Positions 1-6,089 of a stretch of 6,239 nt of DNA are shown in pieces. A program made the translations under genes and the position numbers. Source of the stretch: Bacteroidota bacterium (GTDB taxonomy: Bacteria > Bacteroidota > Bacteroidia > Chitinophagales > UBA2359); the NCBI GenBank assembly GCA_020629895.1, contig JAHDCM010000026.1, positions 8,820-15,058 on the forward strand. Direction: 5' to 3'. The stretch's first letter is position 1; each line of letters begins with the position of its first letter. Under the pieces are notes generated by a model. That model ran no database searches and had not been told where the DNA came from. It worked only from the letters and a program-made list of their open reading frames with translations.

Positions 1-744
1 CTTATATAATACTGGCTTACTCGGACTAACATCTAACTCTAAACTAATGATTTGTAAGTTCAACAAATAGGTACCATCAACGATACTAGAAGGCACATAA
101 ATTAGCTCCGTAATCGTACAGTCTGTACGCGGATGCTCACCTGGATATTTCCAAAAGAATTTGTGCGCTAGTAGACGGCCACCGTCCTGCTCTCGATCAA
201 CAGAAGGGAGGTCAATTAAAAGATGCTTTACTCCTTGTTCTACTAAGTAGTTTACAGCATCACAATATAAATAGGGCGGGTTTTGCCCTGAATAATTCAG
301 GCATTTTTTCTCTTCAGAATTGGGTAGGGTACGAATGATCACTGCTTCTGGACATTTCCCCTCTAAGGCAACTTCGAGATGTTCGCGCAAAATTAATAAG
401 TCTCCTTCTCCATTATCGCAGGGTTCTATACTGATTAGTTCTGCTAAAAAGAAAAACTGTTTTAAGCACTGATTGATAGAATAAAACTCCTTTGCAATAT
501 GTCCGACACATTCCGTATGGGTACCATTTCCATGCGGATTGATACGAATTGTTTTGAAGTTAACCAAGCCTCCTTGCTGGGTATCTCCCACAAAATTACC
601 TGCTCGTACAGGTTCTATTTCTAAAGGAGGGGCATAAAAACAATTTACCTGCTTCTTGCCCGTTTGTAAGGGAATTGAAATATCAAGCGGTTTTTCTAAA
701 TCTACTTGATAATTTTCTCCTAGATGTTGGATATTGGTAATCAT
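1..744 (-). CDS. Cyclase family protein (kynurenine-formamidase-like fold), 3' end cut by window edge
   Basis: The reading frame is open for 248 codons from the ATG at 744 to the left edge, where it runs off without a stop. The motif HGNGTHTECVGH at residues 71-82 matches the metal-binding HxGTHxDxPxH signature of the cyclase/KynB family, with Asp replaced by Glu (E78) and the following Pro by Val (V80). Further on, H194 and E213 (in AHKFFW and ITELIYVP) fit the family's second His/Glu pair. The tail DVSPSKPVLYK (238-248) resembles the usual C-terminal DGSPxR segment, so probably only a few residues are missing. The family consists of cytoplasmic metal-dependent hydrolases such as N-formylkynurenine formamidase. 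No kynurenine-pathway neighbour is visible, so the substrate is unknown and kynB is not claimed. No Shine-Dalgarno sequence precedes the start. The gene is divergent from the S9 peptidase across 92 bp. Family assignment is fairly sure; function is not. Confidence 0.85.
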   Translation of the reverse strand, partial: MITNIQHLGENYQVDLEKPLDISIPLQTGKKQVNCFYAPPLEIEPVRAGNFVGDTQQGGLVNFKTIRINPHGNGTHTECVGHIAKEFYSINQCLKQFFFLAELISIEPCDNGEGDLLILREHLEVALEGKCPEAVIIRTLPNSEEKKCLNYSGQNPPYLYCDAVNYLVEQGVKHLLIDLPSVDREQDGGRLLAHKFFWKYPGEHPRTDCTITELIYVPSSIVDGTYLLNLQIISLELDVSPSKPVLYK

Positions 745-763
745 GAAATAAGCATTTATTTAG

Positions 764-771
764 TACATTTG
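764..771 (+). promoter_or_regulatory. Candidate Bacteroidota -7 promoter element (TAnnTTTG)
   Basis: TACATTTG is an exact match to the TAnnTTTG -7 element used by the primary sigma factor of Bacteroidota. It points toward the S9 peptidase gene and would place transcription start near 776-779, giving a leader of about 60 nt. No TTG lies at the usual -33 distance; the nearest upstream TTGs are at 727-729 and 734-736, which is too far. The -33 half is therefore weak or absent, and the call rests on one 8-mer and its position. Confidence 0.45.
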
Positions 772-784
772 TATTCTAATCACC

Positions 785-800
785 GCTTCAATTTTGAAGC
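785..800. promoter_or_regulatory. Perfect 16-bp inverted repeat, candidate operator
   Basis: GCTTCAA, a two-base TT spacer, then TTGAAGC: seven-base arms with perfect dyad symmetry in the 92-bp gap between the divergent cyclase and S9 peptidase genes. It lies just downstream of the candidate -7 element, roughly +8 to +24 of the predicted transcript. A dimeric repressor bound there could block the peptidase promoter. The palindrome is seen directly; the operator role is inference. As RNA it would be a stem with an unfavourable two-base loop, so a DNA-binding site is the better reading. Confidence 0.4.
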
Positions 801-836
801 TATGATACAATTTAAAGCAATTAAAAACAAACCACC

Positions 837-2843
837 ATGAAGCATTTTCAGTTTCTATTATTTTCTCTTCTTCTCCTCTTACTAGGTGGCCCTTCCACCC
901 TTTTGGGGCAACAGAAAAAGATAAAAGAAGTACATCCGAAGACTAAACTATCAAAAAGTCAGCTACTACAAGGTAAACCCTTACGTGTAAAACGAGAGCC
1001 GCCCCCATTAAAAGAAGGGGAATTGCCCTTAGAAGATTTTTTCCGTAATGCCAAAAAAAGAGATTACCAAATATCTCCTGATGGGGCTTATTTTTCGTGG
1101 TTGGCTCCTTATAAAAAGCGCATGAATATTTATGTGCAGAAAATTGGGGATACGACTGCTCAACGTATTACCAATGCCACTAAAGAAAATATTCCGGGTT
1201 ACTTTTGGGCCAATGATAACCGCTTGTTATACATTCAAGATAATGGCGGTAATGAAAATTACAAATTATTTGCGATTGATCGTAGTGGAGAAAATTTACT
1301 TAACTTAACTCCTTTCGATAGTATTACGACTCGTTTTATTGATGATTTAAGAGATTTTCCAAATGAAATTATTGTTGGATTGAACAAGCGTAGTCAACAG
1401 ATATTTGATCCTTATCGTATCAATATCGAAACAGGTGACATGGAAATGGTAGCCGAAAACCCTGGTAACATCTCTAGTTGGTACACAGATCATGAAGGAG
1501 TCATTCGAGTGGCAAAAACGACTGATGGCGTCAATACAACCTTACTACATCGTACTAGTAATTCGGAGGAGTTTAAGCCCGTATTGACTACCAATTTTAG
1601 AGAGTCATTAGACCCTTTGTTCTTTACTTTCGATAATAAATACCTGTATGCCTCTTCGAATATTGATCGTGATAAAAGTGCGATTGTTAAATACGATATT
1701 GCTAATGGCAAAGAAATGGAGAAGATTTTTGAGCATCCAGATGTAGATGTGAGTAGTATGCGCTTTTCTCGAAAGCGAAAAAAATTAACGCATATCAACT
1801 TTACCACTGATAAAAGGCAACGTCACTATTTGGATCAACAAATGGAAGACTTATATGCTACCCTTGAAAAGCAATTACCTGGCTATGAAGTAAGTATTAG
1901 TGATTATAATAAAAATGAAGATAAATTTTTAGTTCGTACTTATAGTGATCGTTCACGTGGAGCTTATTACTTCTATGATCTAACCAATAAAAAACTTCAA
2001 AAACTAGAGGATGTTAGTCCGTGGATTGATGAAGAGAAAATGGCAACAATGAAGCCGATTCAGTATCAATCTCGTGATGGATTAACTATCAATGGCTATT
2101 TAACCATTCCTGTCAATGTAAAAGAAGCTAAGAACCTACCCGTCGTTATCAACCCACATGGTGGCCCCTGGGCAAGAGATAATTGGGGCTATAATCCAGA
2201 AATACAGTTTCTAGCCAATAGGGGCTATGCAGTATTACAGATGAACTTTAGAGGTTCTACGGGCTATGGACGTAAATTTATGGAGGCATCATTTAAGGAG
2301 TGGGGCGGTAAAATGCAAGATGATATTACAGATGGAGTCAACTGGCTCATTGAGCAAGGTATTGCTGATCCTCAACGTATTGCTATTTATGGAGCGAGTT
2401 ATGGTGGCTTCGCTACACTATCAGGCATTACCAAAACGCCTGACCTTTATACCTGTGCTATTGATTATGTAGGAGTATCTAATATTTTCACCTTCTACGA
2501 AAGTTTCCCACCTTATTGGAAGCCGTACTTAGAAATGGTCTATGAAATGGTTGGCAATCCGAATGATCCAGCAGACAGTTTATTATTACGAAAAGTATCG
2601 CCAGTATTTCATGTCGATAAAATCAAAGTGCCTTTGTTAGTTGCTCAAGGAGCGAATGATCCTAGAGTAAAGAAAGCTGAGTCAGATCAAATTGTTGCTG
2701 CTCTGCGCGATCGGGGTGTACGTGTCCGTTATATCGTAAAAGACGATGAAGGACATGGTTTTTCTAAGGAAGAAAATCGCTTTGAATTTTATGGAGAAAT
2801 GGAGCGTTTTTTAAAGCGGTATTTGAGCAAATCTAGAAAATAG
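837..2843 (+). CDS. Exported S9 family serine peptidase (prolyl oligopeptidase / acylaminoacyl-peptidase type)
   Basis: This 668-residue protein cleaves peptides, typically di- or short oligopeptides, outside the cytoplasm. Residues 1-24 form a signal peptide (a poly-Leu core ending STLLG) with likely cleavage before QQ; there is no lipobox Cys. A basic, proline-bearing linker follows (27-65). Residues about 75-395 have the repetitive beta-strand character of the S9 propeller. The catalytic alpha/beta-hydrolase domain spans about 405-665. Within it, HGGP (441-444) forms the oxyanion region, GASYGG carries the nucleophile S521, GAND supplies D608 and DEGHGF supplies H640, so the triad is complete. 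Length fits S9B/S9C enzymes. The ATG at 837 is the only sensible start: it directly precedes the signal peptide, and the ATG at 802 is out of frame. No Shine-Dalgarno sequence is present. The gene is divergent from the cyclase and convergent with hemW. Exact specificity (dipeptidyl versus acylaminoacyl) cannot be read from sequence alone. Confidence 0.95.
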   Translation: MKHFQFLLFSLLLLLLGGPSTLLGQQKKIKEVHPKTKLSKSQLLQGKPLRVKREPPPLKEGELPLEDFFRNAKKRDYQISPDGAYFSWLAPYKKRMNIYVQKIGDTTAQRITNATKENIPGYFWANDNRLLYIQDNGGNENYKLFAIDRSGENLLNLTPFDSITTRFIDDLRDFPNEIIVGLNKRSQQIFDPYRINIETGDMEMVAENPGNISSWYTDHEGVIRVAKTTDGVNTTLLHRTSNSEEFKPVLTTNFRESLDPLFFTFDNKYLYASSNIDRDKSAIVKYDIANGKEMEKIFEHPDVDVSSMRFSRKRKKLTHINFTTDKRQRHYLDQQMEDLYATLEKQLPGYEVSISDYNKNEDKFLVRTYSDRSRGAYYFYDLTNKKLQKLEDVSPWIDEEKMATMKPIQYQSRDGLTINGYLTIPVNVKEAKNLPVVINPHGGPWARDNWGYNPEIQFLANRGYAVLQMNFRGSTGYGRKFMEASFKEWGGKMQDDITDGVNWLIEQGIADPQRIAIYGASYGGFATLSGITKTPDLYTCAIDYVGVSNIFTFYESFPPYWKPYLEMVYEMVGNPNDPADSLLLRKVSPVFHVDKIKVPLLVAQGANDPRVKKAESDQIVAALRDRGVRVRYIVKDDEGHGFSKEENRFEFYGEMERFLKRYLSKSRK

Positions 2844-2862
2844 ATCGATCTTAAAGATTGCT

Positions 2863-2897
2863 TGATTTGATGTGGGTGTTAAACCCGCATCAAATCA
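2863..2897. terminator. Convergent-gene stem-loop, possible bidirectional terminator
   Basis: A 15-bp stem pairs 2863-2877 with 2883-2897 (TGATTTGATGTGGGT against ACCCGCATCAAATCA). Its single non-Watson-Crick position, T2873 opposite G2887, forms G-U in the plus-strand RNA and A-C in the minus-strand RNA. The loop is GTTAA. It sits 20 bp after the peptidase stop, its right arm encodes the last codons of hemW, and the hemW stop codon TAA (2881-2879) begins in the loop. Neither strand has a T-tract after the stem, so it is not a textbook intrinsic terminator. It may act with a termination factor or as a 3'-end stabiliser for both mRNAs. Confidence 0.5.
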
Positions 2898-4006
2898 CTA
2901 ATTACCCCATCTACTACAAATTTCCCTGCATCTGTCACTTTTAAATGTCCTTCTTCTAAGACCAACTTTCCTACTTTTAAATAGGGGCTTGCTGCCTCTT
3001 GTAAAGCCTCTTGATAAGCACTACCAAACAACTCCTCTACCCGCTTCAAGGAACACCCCCACATAGTACGCAGCGAGGTCATCAGGTATTCATTAAACCG
3101 TTCATTCACACTTAAATCTTCCACTTCTGCTGGTATCTCTCCCGCTAAAATACGACGAATATACTGTGCATTATTGGCCACATTCCACTGTCTTGTTATC
3201 CCATTAAACGAATGTGCCGCAGGCCCTAATCCCAAGTAGGGGACGCCTTTCCAATAACTACTATTATGCTGCGACAAAAAACCCGGCTTTCCAAAATTTG
3301 AAATTTCGTAGTGTAAAAATCCCTGTGTTTTTGTAGCTGCGATCAATCGCTCAAACTGTTGGGCGGCATGTTCCTCCTCCACATCTGGCACTTGTCCTTT
3401 TTGCACCATATAAGCCAATGCCGTTTTAGGTTCTACTGTCAAACAATAAGCGGATACATGCGGTACTCCAAGTTCAAATGTTTGTTGCAAATTAGCTTCC
3501 CACATTTCATGGCTGGTACTAGGACTCCCATAAATAAGGTCTATCGAAATATTCGAAATCCCTACATCCTGTGCTATTTTCACACACTGTAAAGCCTCGC
3601 CTGCATTATGCGCCCGATTCATCAATTGCAAATCAGCATCATGAAAAGACTGAATCCCAATACTCAAGCGATTGATCCCTATCTCTGCTAATGCCTTCAC
3701 CTTTTCAACCTTCAAATCATCGGGATTCGCTTCTAAAGTAATTTCAGCATTTGTAGCAATTTGATACCTTGCAACCAACCGATCTAATATATTAGCTATC
3801 TCATTAGCAGATAAGAGTGAAGGGGTGCCACCTCCAAAATAAATAGTTTGAATGGTTTTGTCCGCTAAATAGCTATCTCGCAAGTCTATCTCTTGCAATA
3901 GCGCACTTATCAGTTCGTTTTTATACTTTAGCGAAGTCGAAAAGTGAAAATTACAATAATGACAAGCCTGTTTACAAAATGGAATATGCAAGTAAATACC
4001 AGACAT
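2879..4006 (-). CDS. hemW: Radical SAM family heme chaperone HemW
   Basis: This is a 375-residue cytoplasmic radical-SAM protein. HemW binds heme and hands it to target proteins; it was formerly annotated as an oxygen-independent coproporphyrinogen III oxidase. The cluster motif CKQACHYC (C11, C15, C18) is CX3CX2C followed by N-F. It lacks the fourth Cys of the HemN CX3CX2CXC motif, which separates HemW from true HemN. Other family motifs are GGGTPS (58-63, SAM binding), LEANP (91-95), IGIQS (116-120), YEISNFG (233-239) and HNSSYW plus YLGLGPAAHSF (247-267). The C-terminal HemW domain follows, and length is normal. The ATG at 4006 gives the canonical N-terminus MSGIYLHIPFCKQ, so the start is secure. 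No Shine-Dalgarno sequence is present. Its upstream region is filled with tandem repeats shared with the divergent outer-membrane protein gene, and no clear promoter for hemW is visible there. A TATAAT/TTTG-like stretch (4147-4134, minus strand) is only a weak candidate. Confidence 0.95.
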   Translation of the reverse strand: MSGIYLHIPFCKQACHYCNFHFSTSLKYKNELISALLQEIDLRDSYLADKTIQTIYFGGGTPSLLSANEIANILDRLVARYQIATNAEITLEANPDDLKVEKVKALAEIGINRLSIGIQSFHDADLQLMNRAHNAGEALQCVKIAQDVGISNISIDLIYGSPSTSHEMWEANLQQTFELGVPHVSAYCLTVEPKTALAYMVQKGQVPDVEEEHAAQQFERLIAATKTQGFLHYEISNFGKPGFLSQHNSSYWKGVPYLGLGPAAHSFNGITRQWNVANNAQYIRRILAGEIPAEVEDLSVNERFNEYLMTSLRTMWGCSLKRVEELFGSAYQEALQEAASPYLKVGKLVLEEGHLKVTDAGKFVVDGVISDLMRV

Positions 4007-5905
4007 AAGTTTGGGTTTCAGGAGTCAGGTTTAAAGAATCAAGTTTCAGGAGCCAGGTTTCAAGAGCCAGGTTTCAGGAGCCAGGTTTCAGGTGTCAAAA
4101 GCTTCATCGCACATCGCACATCGCACGTCGCACAAACCATTATAATCAGTCTACTTCTATTCTCCCTTCAAGCTTTCAGTCAAAACCACACCCTCACCAT
4201 TATTCCTAAAGATACCACCGAAAAAGCACTCTCAAAAATCATTGACTACCCAAACACTTTTCCTGATGGTCAAAGTTGCCAAGACACACTGCCCTATTTA
4301 TTGAAACAACTACAACAAAACAGCTATTTAGCTGCCTCTTTTGATAGCATCCAAAGCGATAGCCTACAAACAACCGCCTACCTATACCTCGGTAACGCTT
4401 ATCACATCCAGCAGCTAAACACCAGCTCTATTTCACCCAAGATACTCCAACAATTAGGCTATAAAAATCGCTTTTTTGAAAAAGGGAACTTCAGCTTCGA
4501 CGAACTACAACAGCTACAAGATAAACTGCTTGACTACTATGAAAACAATGGTTATCCATTCGTTGAAACGCAACTAGATAGTATCCTTATCAAAGCAGGA
4601 CAAGTACAAGCCACCTTGAAGGTACAAAAAAACCAACTGGTAACCGTAGATAGCCTCATTCCCGATGGAGAAGTACGCATTAGCAACAAATATCTTCAAA
4701 ATTACCTCAATATCGCCCCCAACCAAGCATACAGCGAAGCCAATATGCAACAAATCACCAAACGCATTACCGAGCTTCCTTTTTTAAGCCTTCGCAATAA
4801 TCCAGTTGTATCTTTTACCAAAAATAAGGCCCGCATCACCCTACCACTCAAAAAACGCAAAGCCAGTCGCTTCAACTTTCTAATAGGCGTCATTCCCAAC
4901 CCATCTGCCAGCATTCAACCCATTCCTACCCGTCGTTACCTCATTACTGGCGATGGAGAACTATATTTACACAATGCACTAGGAGCTGGTGAACTCATCG
5001 AACTTGAATTTAAAAGCTACCCTGGCAATGTCGTCGAACTCGACACCCACTTCGAATATCCTTATCTCCCGCTCCTACCCTTTGGCATTGATTTTCGCTT
5101 CGACCTTTACATCAAAGCCCCCGAATTTCGAGAAATCAATACTTATATCGGTCTCCAATACCTCATTAATGGCAACAACTATTTCAAAGCCTATTGGGAT
5201 CGCACCACTACCGACATGCTCGAAATTGATACCGCACGCGTTTTATCCACCGGGCAACTTCCCGATGTCCTCGACACCCGCCGCTCCTTTTATGGGATGG
5301 AATACCATTGGGAACAATTGGATTATCGCCTCAACCCACGAAAAGGCACCCAAATACACCTCAATACTGCTTTAGGAACGCGCAAAGTTGTGGAAAATAA
5401 TGGCTTATTGGCTCTTGATGAAAGCATCTATGAACGTCATGCAGTTGATAGCAACCGCCTACAATTTAAAGCCGAAGTACAAGTTGCTCATTATTGGCCG
5501 ATTGGCAAAAGTTCTACCCTCAAAACAAGTCTCGAAACAGGCTTTATCAGTCAACAAACGGTTCTCAAAAATGAATTGTATCGGATAGGCGGCATCAAGC
5601 GATTACGCGGCTTCGACGACGAAACCATCATCACCCAATTCTACAACCTCGCCACCCTCGAATATCGCTTCCTTTGGGGACCTAACTCCTATTTATTTGG
5701 ATTTACGGACGCGAACTATGCCCCTAAAGGTCGTTTTTCAGATGCTCAAGCAACCTTCCAAATGGGATTTGGGGCAGGTTGTAGCTTTGAAACCAAAGCA
5801 GGGGTATTTGTCATCAGCTATGCGCTAGGTCGCGACTGGCAACTCAATAATAATTTTCAATTTCGAAATGGGAAAGTTCACTTTGGTTATATTAATTATT
5901 TTTAA
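3986..5905 (+). CDS. TamA/BamA (Omp85) family outer-membrane protein with POTRA domains; 5' end uncertain
   Basis: This is an Omp85-superfamily protein, a class that inserts or assembles proteins in the outer membrane. Numbered from the ATG at 3986 it has 639 residues. A hydrophobic core (52-62, TIIISLLLFSL) ending AFSQ (63-66) is the signal peptide. About 67-144, 145-224 and 225-293 look like three POTRA domains; the second contains LLDYYENNGYPFVETQLD, a typical POTRA helix-turn. A beta barrel fills about 295-639. LRGF (540-543) matches the conserved [VL]RGF loop-6 motif, and the protein ends in an aromatic beta-signal, GYINYF. Three POTRAs and a mature length near 573 residues match TamA better than five-POTRA BamA, but no tamB is in view. 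The frame has no ATG, GTG or TTG between 3986 and the signal peptide. The stretch between is translated tandem repeat, giving an odd 51-residue extension and a 21-bp overlap with hemW. A non-ATG start near 4139 (ATT) is possible. Codons are C-rich, unlike the two neighbouring genes. Confidence 0.85.
   Translation: MQVNTRHKFGFQESGLKNQVSGARFQEPGFRSQVSGVKSFIAHRTSHVAQTIIISLLLFSLQAFSQNHTLTIIPKDTTEKALSKIIDYPNTFPDGQSCQDTLPYLLKQLQQNSYLAASFDSIQSDSLQTTAYLYLGNAYHIQQLNTSSISPKILQQLGYKNRFFEKGNFSFDELQQLQDKLLDYYENNGYPFVETQLDSILIKAGQVQATLKVQKNQLVTVDSLIPDGEVRISNKYLQNYLNIAPNQAYSEANMQQITKRITELPFLSLRNNPVVSFTKNKARITLPLKKRKASRFNFLIGVIPNPSASIQPIPTRRYLITGDGELYLHNALGAGELIELEFKSYPGNVVELDTHFEYPYLPLLPFGIDFRFDLYIKAPEFREINTYIGLQYLINGNNYFKAYWDRTTTDMLEIDTARVLSTGQLPDVLDTRRSFYGMEYHWEQLDYRLNPRKGTQIHLNTALGTRKVVENNGLLALDESIYERHAVDSNRLQFKAEVQVAHYWPIGKSSTLKTSLETGFISQQTVLKNELYRIGGIKRLRGFDDETIITQFYNLATLEYRFLWGPNSYLFGFTDANYAPKGRFSDAQATFQMGFGAGCSFETKAGVFVISYALGRDWQLNNNFQFRNGKVHFGYINYF
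4006..4013 (+). promoter_or_regulatory. Possible -7 element (TAnnTTTG) at the edge of the repeat array
   Basis: TAAGTTTG matches TAnnTTTG exactly and points toward the outer-membrane protein gene. No TTG is found at the expected -33 distance. If used, the transcript would begin near 4018-4021, inside the 14-mer array and downstream of the only in-frame ATGs (3944, 3959, 3986), so translation would need a non-ATG start. An 8-mer with four fixed bases of strong AT bias can occur by chance, so confidence is low. Confidence 0.2.
4015..4098. repeat. Tandem repeat: six 14-bp units (GTTTCAGGAGCCAG consensus)
   Basis: Six contiguous 14-bp units start at 4015, 4029, 4043, 4057, 4071 and 4085. Units 3 and 5 are identical (GTTTCAGGAGCCAG). 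Units 1 and 4 differ from them by one base each, and units 2 and 6 are more diverged (GTTTAAAGAATCAA, GTTTCAGGTGTCAA). The consensus has no stop codon in any forward frame, so the array reads open whichever frame enters it. It lies between hemW and the Omp85-like gene, exactly where the signal-peptide start should be. Copy number may vary between strains. Confidence 0.92.
4106..4133. repeat. Tandem heptamer repeat: four 7-bp units (ATCGCAC)
   Basis: Three exact copies of ATCGCAC (4106, 4113, 4120) are followed by one GTCGCAC (4127). The array begins seven bases after the 14-mer array ends and stops six bases before the codons for the hydrophobic signal-peptide core. Its 7-bp period is half the 14-bp period next door. 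It encodes the peptide HRTSHVAQ as part of the outer-membrane protein's apparent N-terminal extension. Similar intergenic heptamers (short tandemly repeated repetitive sequences) are known in cyanobacteria, and I recall related ones in Bacteroidota. Confidence 0.9.
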
Positions 5906-5914
5906 TTTGGGCGT

Positions 5915-5976
5915 GACCTTTTTTCGCCTCCCCTGTTGCTGCGTGAATGCATCAACGGACGAGGCGAAAAAAGGTC
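5915..5976. repeat. Perfect 16-bp inverted repeat forming a long hairpin
   Basis: Arms 5915-5930 (GACCTTTTTTCGCCTC) and 5961-5976 (GAGGCGAAAAAAGGTC) are perfectly complementary. The 30-base centre continues to pair: 5933-5938 with 5953-5958 and 5940-5943 with 5948-5951 (each including one G-U), ending in a TGAA loop. The result is one extended, nearly continuous hairpin. It is the first stable structure after the outer-membrane protein gene and could stop or protect that mRNA, although the T6 run lies inside the 5' arm rather than after the stem, so it is not a standard intrinsic terminator. Confidence 0.9.
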
Positions 5977-5993
5977 GGGCTATTCGCTTGTAG

Positions 5994-6089
5994 TTGCCTC
6001 GTAGACAAGGTGTTCGGCTATCTTTGCTGGCAGTGTCTTCCTTCGTCAGCCCTGCCAGCAAAAGCCGCACTACCTGTCTACTTTGGCAA
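5994..6089. repeat. Second long nested hairpin of the structured element
   Basis: Four stacked helices form a long rod. TTGCC (5994-5998) pairs with GGCAA (6085-6089). GTAGACA (6001-6007) pairs with TGTCTAC (6075-6081) and continues past a bulged A to GGT/ACC (6009-6011 with 6072-6074). CGGCT (6015-6019) pairs with AGCCG (6063-6067). TTTGCTGGCAG (6023-6033) pairs with CTGCCAGCAAA (6052-6062), perfect over 11 bp. The apical loop is 18 bases. GCTTG (5986-5990) can compete with the outermost helix for CAAGC (6087-6091). All pairings are read directly; in-vivo folding is inferred. Confidence 0.85.

Noticed and set aside
1490..1807. Minus-strand 105-codon frame inside the S9 peptidase
   Set aside because: Antisense shadow of a well-supported gene; the translation shows no domain or export features.
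3944..3985. Upstream ATGs (3944, 3959) as the start of the outer-membrane protein gene
   Set aside because: They lie deep in the 5' end of hemW, over the codons for its cluster cysteines, and add residues with no signal-peptide character. The ATG at 3986 is nearer, though still doubtful.
2879..4006. Annotation as oxygen-independent coproporphyrinogen III oxidase (HemN)
   Set aside because: The fourth cysteine of CX3CX2CXC is replaced by Phe (F20), and the motifs HNSSYW and YLGLGPAAHSF are those of HemW.
4015..4133. CRISPR array
   Set aside because: Units are 14 and 7 bp, contiguous and without unique spacers; no cas genes are present.
4989..5375. Plus-strand 128-codon frame inside the outer-membrane protein gene
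   Set aside because: Out-of-frame shadow; composition rich in Ser/Pro/Thr as expected from shifted C-rich codons, and the main frame has family motifs throughout.
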